Source: Nicotiana tabacum
Taxonomy: Eukaryota; Streptophyta; Magnoliopsida; Solanales; Solanaceae
Direction: 5' to 3'
Length of the DNA: 64,000 bases
Assembly (NCBI RefSeq): GCF_000715075.1
Contig: NC_134101.1
Coordinates: forward strand, 191,228,103 to 191,292,102
The notes under the pieces were generated by a model that did not search any database, was not told where the DNA came from, and saw nothing but the letters and a program-made list of their open reading frames with translations. Shown here one piece after another: positions 11,189 through 22,079 of this stretch; position 1 is the first letter of the stretch; each line of letters opens with the position of its first letter. A program made the translations under genes and the position numbers.

Positions 11189-13993
11189 AGCATGATAGAG
11201 GTGGTACACCGTGTGTACTGAGATTTCATGGCAAGGTTGACGTTCGATATTGAAAGGAAGGTCATGCATTTTAGGCGGCATGGGAGATTTCAGATGTTTA
11301 AGGGGATATACCATTATCTTGTATTGCCGGAGAAGGGTGTGCATATTAGGATATGCATTGTGTTTTGACTTGCAGATGCTTGACTAGTATTAGGATAATC
11401 GCCTGGTTGTTGGTGGCTGAGGTGTAATAAAGTGATGTTGCGCACTCGGTATCTTTGATTTCTTCCTACTCATTCGTATGTGATGTTGCGGACTCGGTAT
11501 CAGCTAATCACCGAAGACTTGTGATGCTGCATAAGGACTACATGGGTCTATGGATGCTTGATCATTGTATCGATATGTTGTATATGCGTAGACGTGGATT
11601 TCTTAGTAGATCTTTCAATTGTTTATTTGTGGGATGAAGCTGATTCTTGTATCTGGTTGATGAGTACGGACTCAGAAGTATTAATTGGTTGCCTAGTTGT
11701 TGTGATCGTGGCAGGGTCATGGGAAGATGTTAATTCGAGGCTAGCAGGTGGGTTATCTCCTGCGAGAATATTTGAGGTTGTATGATTCGTATGAGGCTTC
11801 TATTCAGTGAAATGCAAATACTACCATTTCAGAGGGCTTGAGGAAGTTCGTGCGGCTGTCACAAGGACGAGTATACACTTGGCAGAATCCTTTAAGTGTT
11901 TTATGACTAGAGTCACATGAGTTTATGAAATATTCAACTGATTAACAGTGCGATATCCGGGTAACAATGAAGGAAGGTGCTATGGGTTACAGATGATGTG
12001 TTCTATGCCTTCGAGCCAAGTAGGGATCTGCTATTGACGATCAGATTGCATGGTCATGTGTTATATTAGTATCTAGACTAAGAAATACTTGTGGATTAGC
12101 CATGACTTGAAAAGGATGACTTCGAGGATGATTTCGAGCGAGGGATCGGTTGGAAGTATGATTTACTACACCTTATGGGTATACAGAGGTCTTGGGATGA
12201 TTCGGGTTGTGATACTTGTTTTGGAGGTAGTGCGTAAGGAAAAGGAATAACTTGGATGCTTTTTCTAGATATTCATGTGTTGGTGGAGCACGGGTTATTC
12301 GGTGAATATTGGTTGTGCATTGGGGATTAGAGCAAGGTGAATGACCTTCGAGAGGTTCCAACGAGCTCAGGAGTTATATGTGGTATTAAGGTATTTTTGG
12401 ATTTGTGTGTGAATAAGACTTGGGGCTTGCATTGGATGGTGCAGCGACTTGAAGTGTTTATATATCATTATTGATTCTACATTGCGAGCATTAGAAACGT
12501 GAAAGAAATGACTTCAGATCCATTAAAGGGTCCTTCAGTGCATGTATTTTCACGTTGATGTACTCTTGCTTTTAGCAGTATAGGAACCTAGTTTAGAGGG
12601 ATTTAGTTCTAATGATTTATGTATGTGCAAATAGGTTTCGAAGAGTTTGTGATGGTTTGGACATAACTTGCAATTGATGTACTCTACATGCGTTTGTGAT
12701 GGTTTGGACATAACTTGCAATTGATGTACTCTACAGGCATAGGGAGTTCCTTATGTGTTGTGATTTTGTTCTACGAGTTTGAGTTAGTGGATTTTTGGTT
12801 TATGGGATGTCTACCCTACTTGTGTTTCAGAGTTAAGAATCGGATCCTTGTGTTTTCATATGATAGCATGATAGAGGCCGTACGCCGTGTGGATTGAGAT
12901 TTCATGGGCAAGATTGACGTGCGATATTGAAAGGAATATCATGATTTTTAGGCGGCATGGTATATTTTAGATGTTTAAGGAATGTACCATTATCTTGTAT
13001 CACCTGAGAAGGGTGTGCATATTAGGAGAAACATTGTGTTTTGACTTGCGGATGCTTGACTAGTATTAGGATAATCGCCTGGTTGTTGGCTGCTGAGGTT
13101 CCGGTTGTGCTACGTGGCGCAGAAGAATTATATGAGTATTTCCTAGGAGATGATTGTGTATGAGTGGTATGTCATTCATTTGAGGGGTGGAGTTGGGATC
13201 GGATATGGAAATTCTTATATTCTTGATGTGTAGAGACTCGGTATTCTCAAAGGCAGGCTATTCCTTGGATGTGGATTGTGAAGATATGTCAAGAGCTAGA
13301 CAACTAATTGTTTATGTTACAAATATGTTACTATGGACTTGTGAAAGTTTATTTACCTATTCTATGATGATCGAAATTGTTTTGGGGCTCTATTAGCAGG
13401 CATATTGGGAATGTGTACTCTATATCGAATTAGGTTTATTTACTCGCACAACATTTGTTGGGGGTGTGTCATTGGCTAGAGTTGATCTTATTCATGTCCT
13501 GATATGTCTCATGTGTTACTCTCTTATGATACGACGGGCTATAAGACTTCTTGACTATTGGCATACATGATGTGGTTTTATTCAGGACTTGTGGCGAGAT
13601 TCAAGCGAGATGGCTCTTGGGATTTTTATTTGCTTATTGCGCCTTGGTTATGGTTTCTTGTCTGTGGTGTATTGTTCTATGCATTTCTCCATAGTTATGG
13701 TCATGTACTTCGCGTGTTTGTTGTTGATATGCATATGGTTATTGTTGGTGACCATTAAGGCTCGATCGATATTCCATGTGGATCGATATGTTTGGATCAG
13801 GGTACGTGCTGAAGCGGGGTCATGGTAGGATGAGATTCTTTGTGGTTATTTCATGTGTTTTGCTTCTCCCTTGTGGGGTGGATTCATAGTATGGTGTCAT
13901 TGGGGTTGTACATGTTGGACTTGCCGGATAGTTCTCTCATTTGGTTCTTCTTCCATCGTTGGTAATATTTGAGTTGTTGCTTATTGGGTAAGG
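11189..13993 (+). other. non-coding 3' region of older Ty3/gypsy element X, left part
   Basis: There is no conserved coding frame. The stretch aligns, inverted, with about 61050-63900. An internal duplication is visible: 11191-11425 resembles 12867-13100 (gcatgatagagg through gcctggttgttgg). At 12645-12735 a 47-bp unit is tandemly repeated. The segment resumes after the Athila-like insertion at 25184 and ends at a polypurine run before the LTR at 25854, so it is read as a long 3' untranslated region. Confidence 0.6.
12645..12735 (+). repeat. 47-bp tandem duplication
   Basis: Bases 12645-12688 and 12692-12735 are identical by eye (gtttgtgatggtttggacat and onward), offset by 47 bp. It is a recent slippage or duplication event inside element X. 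Confidence 0.85.
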
Positions 13994-14410
13994 TGATGAT
14001 AGGCTATAATCTTGTGTTTTACTCGCTTATTGCACTCTAATTTACTGCACTTTAGTTGAGTTTGAGCTTTAGCCGCCAGTATTTTTTACTAATTGTGTGT
14101 TTTAAGTCTTGTACGAGGGATTTCGATCTATATAGATATTATGGAATGAATTAAAGCTGTTCTGGAGCTTCAAAGTCTGAGTAAAAGCCCAAGGATTAAG
14201 TTGGGATCATGTTCGGGGATCAACGTATGATAGTGCACTTTAAGAACGAAACGAAGAATCAAGGAGGCATACAGCACATTGTCCAGTTAAATGGACATAC
14301 CTTTTTGTTCAAAACTTCTTTTGGGCTCCACAATATATTGTTGGAAAGATATTTAAAAGGGCTACAACTTTCATGTTTTACATTTTCCCAAATTCCTAAC
14401 AGAACGCCAC

Positions 14411-14520
14411 TCAAGTGCGCGATCGCATGCGCATTGGGCACGGACTGGAGGCAGAACATGGTGAAAAATTGTACGACTAAGTGTGCGAGCACACTCCCAG
14501 GTGCATGGCCGCGCATGTCC
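14411..14520 (+). repeat. CpG palindrome word array upstream of LTR TATA box
   Basis: There are two clusters, 14411-14443 (aagtgcgcgatcgcatgcgc) and 14479-14520 (gtgtgcgagcacactc, atggccgcgcatg). A 35-bp A-rich spacer separates them. They end 67 bp before the TATA box. The counterpart in the 3' LTR at 24094-24211 keeps the layout but has different words. Confidence 0.75.
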
Positions 14521-14586
14521 AGTTCCGAAAAAGTTTCATATTTCACATAGGGGAAGGTGTTTTCGTTTTGGCCCGACCCTACTTGG

Positions 14587-14594
14587 TATATATA
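14587..14594 (+). promoter_or_regulatory. TATA box of Athila-like 5' LTR
   Basis: TATATATA in the context ttggtatatatacatg is conserved in the 3' LTR at 24278-24285 and, as gtataaatac, in the inverted solo LTR at 19931-19940. Conservation across three copies supports a core promoter role. Confidence 0.65.
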
Positions 14595-15491
14595 CATGTA
14601 AAAACGGTATTTTTAGGACTTTTGACATATCTTAGACCTAAGGAAGCCAAGGAGGAGGTGGAGAACCAAAAGCTCAAGGATTTCATTATTCAATACTCAC
14701 TCAAGACAAGGGTTTAGATTGTTTTATGTTTTCCTTTAACTTAAACATAGTTATGATGAATTACTCCATATCCATGGAGTAGTTCTCTTTTGAATTTAAT
14801 AGATTTGGTTTCTTGATACTTGTTTGTGGATAATTAACTCTAGTTTTTATGTATTGACTCATTTTGGATGTTTTAATCGTTGTATCTATATTCACTAGTT
14901 CATGTAATCGAGAGAGGCATCACTTGTGATATATTTACATTATAGTTTTTTTGTTGAATTCATTAATTCTTCTTAGTAATCGAAAGAGGCTAGTTGAGTT
15001 GTTGATTAGACTAAGTTAGGAGGATAATCGAAAGAGGTTCTCATAAAGACAAATCCACTAATTCGTGCATATCTTTACATGCTTAAAATTGGTTCATCTT
15101 GTGATGTTGAGACTTATCGAGAGAGGAGTTTCTACTAATCAATTGAACTAATAACTAAGTGAATTCGAGAGACACACTTGAACATTAGAAGCAAATCATC
15201 TAGAGTTAATTCCGAAACATTTGTCTTGCACCTATCCTATCAACCCCTATTTTCTCCCAATTGATAATCTTCTTTGCTCATTACGTGCGATGATTCTCAT
15301 CAGCCAATAGTTTAGATTCTTAGTTAATTTTAGTATTAAACACAAAACTCCAAATTGTTGATCACCTTGGATAGAAATTGAGCTACAAACTACGATAATA
15401 CTGGTTAACTCCAATACCTGTGGATATATTATAACTTACTATATTTGACTAGCGAGCATATTTTTATGTGTGTTCTGAGCTCGTCAAATTT

Positions 15492-15509
15492 TGGCACCGT
15501 TGCCGGAAA
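15492..15509 (+). other. primer-binding site of Athila-like element
   Basis: tggcaccgttgccggaaa follows the LTR end by five bases. It matches the usual Athila-clade PBS (tRNA-Asp type in published assignments) apart from a few substitutions. Confidence 0.75.
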
Positions 15510-15642
15510 TTGGCAATCAATTGTGTTTGAAATAGTTTATAGTGCTCATTCAAGAATTTTTCTTTATCTTTTTATTTTATTTTTCTCTTTTTACATTTTT
15601 GTTGTTCTTTGGCTGTGCGCATGATACAAGTTAGATTTGTGT

Positions 15643-16151
15643 ATGACTCGATCTTCTGGGAAAGAAGTGCAACCATACGAACCAGAAATCGAGAAACATC
15701 TACGATAGTTGAGGGAGGAAAGAAATCTCCCTGAGAATATCGATAAGGTTGGGCAATCCTCAACCAAAGAAATTATGGCTGGAGATGATAATATTATGGA
15801 TTTTGGCTGCAAAAGAGGCTGCCCAGATAAGAGAAAAAGCTACTTGGGATGCTGAGGAAGCAGCTATTAGACATGAAGAAATTGCATATGAAGAAGAGAG
15901 GGCTCGAAGAATGGCTCAGAATCAACCCTTGTTCAGACAAGTTCGGAAACATAGCTCCCGGCCAAGGGAGACCACTTGGCGATTATGCTAGACCGGTCTA
16001 CAACCAAGGTTTATCAAGTGTGAGACCCCCTCCTGTTGCAGCCAACAATTTTAAATTGAAGCAAGGGTTGCTCCAAACCCTCCAAAACAGTTGTGTCTTT
16101 AGAGAAAAGATGAACAAAGATCTAAACAATCATCTGATGGACTTCGAGGAG
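15643..16151 (+). pseudogene. gag: Athila-like gag, N-terminal part
   Basis: Coding starts at ATG 15643 (MTRSSGKEVQPYEPEIEKHL), hits a TAG after about 20 codons and changes frame twice. Recognisable blocks are EAAIRHEEIAYEEERARRM and, in another frame, DYARPVYNQG and ANNFKLKQGLLQ. The latter is the typical Athila gag phrase before the core. The frame is cut at 16151 by a solo LTR and resumes at 18685. Capsid-type function is inferred from family membership. Confidence 0.75.
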
Positions 16152-16869
16152 ATTATTGTCACGCCCCGAACTTGGGCCTAGACGTAACACAGTACTCGGT
16201 GCCTGACTACATGTGATCGAGCGAACCAACTGGCTGGCTGAATCAACATGTGATATCATAACATACTAAATGCGGAAGATAAACTAAAACATGCTGATAT
16301 ACTGAAAGTTTGAATGATAAAATCAAAGTGCGGAAATACTAATAAAATTCTGAAACATATTTGTAGCCAAAATAGCTTAATATGAAAAGCTTGCAACTCT
16401 GTCTAAATATTACTCTAGTCTATGAAGCCTCTATTGAAGTACTGAAAACAATGTCTATTTGTAAACACTGAAAGACTGTAAAGTAATGATAATGCCCCGA
16501 AAGAACTGGGGATCACCAAATAGCTGGTACGAGAATCCTAGCGCTCTGAATCATCAACCTGCAAATCATTACGTGCATCATGAAATGTAGGCCCAGGGCA
16601 AAAGGGATGTCAGTACATTTGAATTGCACTGGTATATAAAGCAACTGAAAGAAAGAATTATAAATGCTTAAACTGAAACTAAACTGATAACCGAGAATTG
16701 ATAATTGATAGCTGAAATGATAACTACTGAAACTAAAATGATAACTGAACTGATAACTGGTAATTGATAACTGGTAACTGAAATGATAACTGATAATTGA
16801 ACTGAACAAAGGAAGTAAGGATATGAATACTCCCTCTTCTAAATGATGAACAACCTGTTTATCTGAATA

Positions 16870-17035
16870 TTAAACTGCGGCCTCAGGCCTAATATATATG
16901 TGCACAAATTGCGGCCTCGGGCCCAAGTATACGTATACATAACTGCGGCCTCAGGCCCAAAGATGCATAAAGCATAAACTGCGGCCTCAGACCCAAAGAT
17001 GCATAAAACATTAACTGTGGCCTCAGGCCCAAATA
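16870..17035 (-). repeat. ctgcggcctcaggcc tandem repeats in solo LTR A
   Basis: Five imperfect copies of an aactgcggcctcaggcccaa unit recur at about 40-bp spacing. The ggcctcaggcc core is palindromic and resembles the ggctttcaggcc block of the chromovirus LTR. Confidence 0.75.
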
Positions 17036-18155
17036 CAGGTGTTCGATATTCGGGGATTTAAAATTAGGAACTAAGAATCATACTGCAATACATGATAGTG
17101 AAATACTGAATCACACTAAGTTACATGATACTGGAATACTGGATCACACTGAGTTACATAATACTGAAATACTGAATAGGACTAGACTGAGATGTGTATT
17201 CTTGAACTGATCATGAACACTGAAATCTCAACTGTTTATGGCATACTGGGTAATTTATACTAAGACTCGGGGGCATCAAACCCAAGTCTATATTGAATAC
17301 GCACTGAGCTCACAACGTTCAGAATGAAAGTCATGAACGAGTTATGAAGCTAGAGAATAGAAGTTCTACAACTATTCAATTAACTAGGCTTGACTATATT
17401 TCTGAGGCAATTGATACGTCGTAAAAGAAACGAAGTGTTGGGAGAATCATTAACATTCTCAAACATAGAGAGTTAGCTTCACATGCCTCAATTTTACCCC
17501 TTAGTGATACTACAATGATCCACAACACTAAGAACCTTCAATCTAAAATAGAACATCCAATGGAACCAATATTAGTAACAAATTCCATAACTTAAGCCAT
17601 TTAGGCTTATTATCAAACACCTCGTAGGCATAAATCTCTACATCTCATCACCATATAGTTAGTTCATCTAATTACCACCATTCTCAAAATTTATCTCACC
17701 ATCATGATTAACCAATTTATAACTTCCAACATCACATATATGACCATCCATCCACACCCTACTAACAAAGTTCCATTAAATAAACATCTTTCAATCTCTA
17801 TAATAGTTATGTAATTAAATTTGGAATATATGGTTTCCAATCACCATACCAAGAGTTCCAATGCTTATTCATACTAATATTCCCTTAATAAATCCATACA
17901 TGTAAGTCTAAGGGTGTAGGATTACCTTTTTGGAAGAAATCTTCCAAAACCCTCCTTTAAGTTCTTGAAGAAATCCCTTGAAGATCTAAGTATTTTATGT
18001 GTAGATTTCATCAATATTAGTGTATAAATGATGGAATTCACACCAAGATAATGGGGATTACTTACCTTGAAGATGTGAGGGGTTTGAGGTCTTGAGAGGG
18101 TGGAGGAAAACCCTAATATTCGTCCAAATGAAGTGGGAAAAATAACCCCCGACGG

Positions 18156-18164
18156 TTTTATATC
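18156..18164 (-). promoter_or_regulatory. TATA box of solo LTR A
   Basis: The minus strand reads gatataaaa. CpG arrays begin 38 bp upstream in minus sense (18202-18228 and 18282-18320), and a splice-donor-like aaggtaagt lies about 90 bp downstream (near 18060-18068). Confidence 0.6.
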
Positions 18165-18201
18165 AAAATAGGATCAGGTTGAAAAACATGAAGATTTGCA
18201 T

Positions 18202-18320
18202 AGCCGCGGCGCATGGGGCACCGCGTGGTAATGAAATATATGTCTAGGAACAAAATTTGGAGGTGCTCTGATAATCTACACAGCCGCGCCGCATGGCGCG
18301 ACGCATGGGGCGGCGCGGTA
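18202..18320 (-). repeat. CpG palindrome word arrays in solo LTR A
   Basis: Two clusters, agccgcggcgcatggggc at 18202-18228 and cagccgcgccgcatggcgcg at 18282-18320, are separated by about 53 bp of AT-rich sequence. The words resemble those of solo LTR B at 20011-20041, which belongs to a different retrotransposon family. Confidence 0.75.
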
Positions 18321-18684
18321 GTGTAAAATTTTGCTAGCATTTGGTAATTTGGTCATAACTTATGGTAGGAGTCTCCAAATGACGAACGGTTTAAAGAGTT
18401 AGAAATTAGACTCTAAGATATTTCATTTGATAGGTTATGCATCACATAACACCTTATATAACTGTAGATATGCTCGTCCAAAGTATAGTCTTGTGCGTGC
18501 TCATTTAGAATTTTAGTCTATCATGTAATTTTCCAACTTGCCTTAGACTTAGGTCTTTATTTGGACCCCAAATCACTTATGATATGCCTCTTACACTTAT
18601 TATCATAACCAATTGATAACCATCACATTAATACTCATTTAATGCATCCATAACTAATTCAAATTTATGGGGTGTCACAATTAT

Positions 18685-19072
18685 GAACACCTTTCAATAT
18701 AATGGTATGTCACAAGATGCAATTTATCTAAGGGCATTCCCCTTCACACTTAAAGACGAGGAAACACACTGGCTTAGAAGCTTGCCCCAGGGATCAATTA
18801 GAACATGGGAGGAGATGATCAGAAAATTTCTTGCTAGATATTTCTCCTAAGTTAGAATGGGTAAGTATAGAAAAGAAATCCATAACTTCTGCCAGAACGA
18901 TGTGTTTGAAGCATGAGAGAGGTTTAAGGGTTGTCAGAAAGTGTCAACACAACGAAATTGAACTCTGGATGCAACTTTAGGACTTTTGGGATGGTTTGAC
19001 ACCGACCTCACGCAGAACATTGAGCAACGCAGCTGGAGGCCCGTTGATGAAGAAAACTCTAGAGGAGATAGT
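18685..19072 (+). pseudogene. gag: Athila-like gag, core segment between the two solo LTRs
   Basis: Frame NTFQYNGMSQDAIYLRAFPF...WLRSLPQGSI...EEMIRKFLARYF is the conserved Athila/gypsy gag core. It directly continues the N-terminal segment once solo LTR A is discounted. A TAA interrupts it after about 55 codons, another stop follows, and frame is later lost. It ends where solo LTR B begins. Confidence 0.78.
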
Positions 19073-19930
19073 TGAACACGCCCAACTATGCCTTATAAAA
19101 AGGACAAAGCGGTCGCTACAAATATATTCCGGTTAACAAGTCCGGAGTCGAATCCCACAGGGAATTAACCTATCGATCACATCTATTGGACTCACAGAAA
19201 TTCACATATTCAATCTTCAGAGATATTTGAGTAAAAAATTGGGTGTTTATTAATTGAATATTAAGTAATAAAAATGCAGTAATTAAGAACTAGCTATAAA
19301 CTAGTTGTAAGCAAGAATGAAAATGGTCTAAGGTTCTGATTTCCCCTATTGTCGGAATCCTTTCCGCTATGTTTGCTATAAATTTGCCTAAGTCTTCTCT
19401 ATTGATCATGAGCACTCTGACTATCGTAACTCTCTCTCGAGTAATTACAACAATATACTGGACACATTCTCCCGAATTACGCTAGCTAGCTTTAATTGCA
19501 GCTCACTTAGATCATACCCAAGGTTTCGTTATCCCTAATCCCACCTTTAAACCCTTCGTATTGATCCCTCATATACGTTTGGAGTGATGATGTTCAACAA
19601 CTACCTAAATATACATTCTCCACACTAAATAGGAACAACTAATTAAGGGCCCTTCAATCAACAACAATAAGCATATAGTTGAACAAATAGAGATAATACG
19701 ATGGCAAATCATATTAACATAACGAGAAAATCATCCTTCAACAAGTTCCATCAAAACCCTAGCTTAGATATTTAGCTACTCATGCTCATAGTAACAATTC
19801 CCCAAATAATTCGCATAATCAAATTATAAATTAAAGATGAAGGAATGAAGAATTCGATGATAATCTCTTTCCGAAATAGTCTCCCTAGGCCTCCGGTGTG
19901 TCAAAAGTCCTCAAAATAGCATTTTTACAT

Positions 19931-19940
19931 GTATTTATAC
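19931..19940 (-). promoter_or_regulatory. TATA box of solo LTR B
   Basis: The minus strand reads gtataaatac in the same cccgaccctacttggtat context as the host Athila-like LTR. CpG arrays start 71 bp upstream. Confidence 0.6.
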
Positions 19941-20010
19941 CAAGTAGGGTCGGGCCCAGACGAAACACCCTTTCCTGTGCGAAATAGGACTTGGCTCTGT
20001 AAAATTTGTA

Positions 20011-20130
20011 CATCCGCGGCGCACTATGCGACGCGATAGTGGGGAAGTTCAGAGAGATGTTTTCTACAGACTGATGTAAAATTGTACAGATATGGCGCAC
20101 GCTGCGGTGCACTATGTGGCGCAGCATTGC
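20011..20130 (-). repeat. CpG palindrome word arrays in solo LTR B
   Basis: Clusters catccgcggcgcactatgcg (20011-20041) and tatggcgcacgctgcggtgc (20092-20130) are split by about 50 bp of AT-rich sequence containing aaaattgtac. The same spacer motif occurs in the Athila-like LTR at about 14465. Confidence 0.75.
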
Positions 20131-20424
20131 AATTTTCTCAGAGTGAAATTATTTATCCTTTTTTGACATCCAGACTTGGTACACGACCTCCGAACACGAT
20201 CTCGGCTTAATGCATTGGGCTTTTACTTCGACCTCAAAGCTCCAGATTGATAATTTTACCTCCAAATTAACTTTTGAACTCGGGATCAGTTCCTGCAAGG
20301 CATAAAATACGTACTAAGTGTAATTCACTATCATTTGAGCTTAAGCACATGTAAAAATGCAGTAATTGGAATGTAATACTACAGCTAAAACACGAATTTT
20401 TAGCCTCACATCAATAGTCACTAT

Positions 20425-20701
20425 TCTAGATGAGTTATTTGAAGACGCAAATTAGTGGCCCTTGGAGATTGTTGAAAGAAAAAGATCAACTGGTGTTCAC
20501 CAAGTTGATACTAATACATCTGTGAAGGTACAACTTGATGCAATGGCCAAGGAAATAAGGAAGCTAACCATAGCCTCGATACATAATGAGCCTCATGCAG
20601 CCTATGATATATGTGGACGAGGACACCCTACTCATGAGTGTCAAGCCTCAGTTGAGGAAGTTAATATTGTGGGTAATTATAACTTCAATGCAATGGGTTA
20701 A
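20425..20701 (+). pseudogene. gag: Athila-like gag, zinc-knuckle segment
   Basis: After solo LTR B the frame resumes with DELFEDA, then runs through MEIVERKRSTGVHQVDTN to YDICGRGHPTHECQ. This is the Athila CCHC knuckle with its first cysteine position occupied by Tyr (a TGT-to-TAT type change is inferred). The frame stops at 20701, and the next stretch to about 20850 is open only in fragments. Nucleic-acid binding is the family role; here it is unlikely to be functional. Confidence 0.72.
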
Positions 20702-20854
20702 AAGCATCCCGATTTTTCATGGAGTACACCTGGGGGCACATCAAATACATGGCAACAAATTAAATCTAGTTTTCAAGGAGCTCCCAATTTTGTGAATCAG
20801 GCGAGGCTGTAGTTTCAGCCTCAAAAATCAAATCAATCTGGGTTAGAAGATCTC

Positions 20855-22079
20855 ATGAAGTCATTTATTGTCAAGACAGATGAAAGATTAGATTCTCATG
20901 GAGCAACTATCAAAGAACTTGGGATAGGATTACATAACTTGGAGAGACAAGTGAGACAAATTGCAACTATATTATTTGAGAGAATCCCAGGTACTCTACC
21001 AGCTGATACTGAAAAGAATACAAAAGAAATGGTAAACGCTGTGACCTTGAGAAGCGGACAAGTGTTGAAAGATCCTAATCCAATGAAAAAGAAGTTGCAT
21101 CTGAAAAAAGAAAGTGGGAAGGAGCTGAAAATTGAAGATGATAAAAAGACTGAGAAGAAGAAAGGCAAGAAGGGAGCTGAGAAAAAGAAGGAGGAAACTT
21201 CGAGAAGGGACGAATCTAATGAAGAGAGCAAGCACATGCCTCCTCTACCTTTTCCCCAAAAGCTCTATAGAGAAAAGTTGGACAAACAGTTTGAGATATT
21301 TCTAGATATGCTGAGATAGGTTAATGTAAATCTGCCATTCACGGAAGTTCTCCCAAAAATGCCAGCTTATGCCAAGTTATTGGAGGAGATTCTTACAAAG
21401 AAGAGGAAGATAGAGGAAACATTAGTGGTCAAGCTCACAGAGCACTGCAGTGCAATACTGCAAAATAAACTCCCACAAAAGTTTGGAGATCCAGGGAGTT
21501 TTACCATACTTTGCTCTTTGGGCACACTTAATTTTGATAAATCTTTATGTGATTCTGCTGCCTCAATTAATCTAATGCCATTGTCTATTTACAAGAAACT
21601 GGAGAAGGAGATTGGAGAGATAAGGTCGGTGCCAATATCTTTGCAGCTGGCAGACCAAATAACTATAACACCCGAGGGGATAGTTGAAGATTTTTTTTGT
21701 ACGGGTGGATAAGTTCGTATTTCCTGTAGATTTCATAGTGGTGAATATGGAAGAGATCAAAGAGGTACCCCTCACCCTAGGAAGACCATTTTTAGCAATG
21801 GGTAGAGCTATACTGGATATACATGATAGGAAAATCATGCTTAGAGTGGGTGAGGAGAGGGTGACTTTTGAGATGAAGGTAGCAACTAGAGTGAAAAAGG
21901 AGAAGCCAGCTGCAAGTGTTGAGTGGAAGGTGAAGGGCATGACAGAGAAGGCTGCTGTTAGTGAAAAATATAAGTGTGGTGTGTACCCTAAGAAGGCTGA
22001 GAAGAAGCTGTCTGTATGGATGTGTGCACTAGTTCGGGCGCGTGGAATGGAGCTCGACTTTGATTCAGACCTCGACTAG
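20855..22079 (+). pseudogene. Athila-like gag C-terminus and aspartic protease
   Basis: A lysine/glutamate-rich spacer (about 21050-21230) follows the coiled LDSHGATIKELG...LERQVRQIA segment. PPLPFPQKL and MPAYAKLLEEIL are typical Athila motifs. Protease motifs are CDSAASINLMPLSIYKKL (Asp near 21552) and LGRPFLAMGRAILD. Breaks are TAG 21317-21319 and a frameshift in the T8 tract at about 21689-21697; coding ends at TAG 22079. Nothing resembling RT, RNase H or integrase follows, so this family copy is a gag-pro derivative. Confidence 0.82.

Larger units (their letters stand above)
13994..15486 (+). repeat. Athila-like 5' LTR
   Basis: The LTR is 1493 bp, starts TGATGATAGG and ends GAGCTCGTCA, next to the PBS. 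A CpG word array (14411-14520), a TATA box (14587-14594) and a series of aatcgagagagg or aatcgaaagagg motifs (about 14905-15130) lie in it. It aligns along its length with 23679-25178. Confidence 0.88.
16157..18679 (-). mobile_element. solo LTR A, Ty3/gypsy type, inserted in Athila gag
   Basis: This 2523-bp segment is flanked by the duplication ATTAT (16152-16156 and 18680-18684). Read on the minus strand it begins TGTGACACCCC and ends GGGGCGTGACA, the TG...CA form and end style of the chromovirus LTR here. No coding, PBS or polypurine tract is present, so it is a solo LTR left by LTR-LTR recombination. It contains a tgataactg-rich repeat block (about 16680-16800), a block of ctgcggcctcaggcccaa repeats (16870-17035), CpG arrays (18202-18320) and a TATA-like site (18156-18164). 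Confidence 0.9.
19073..20413 (-). mobile_element. solo LTR B, Athila-like family, inserted in Athila gag
   Basis: This 1341-bp insert is flanked by ATAGT (19068-19072 and 20414-20418). On the minus strand it starts TGATGTGAGGCTAAAAA and ends GGGCGTGTTCA. It is related to, but distinct from, the host element's LTR: it shares the TGATG..AGGCTA start, the cccgaccctacttggtat promoter segment and the ggattcgactc-type end. CpG arrays lie at 20011-20130 and a TATA box at 19931-19940. No internal region remains. Confidence 0.9.

Noticed and set aside
20896..21237. Phe/Ser-rich minus-strand frame of 113 codons
   Set aside because: It is the antisense shadow of the lysine/glutamate-rich gag spacer on the plus strand.
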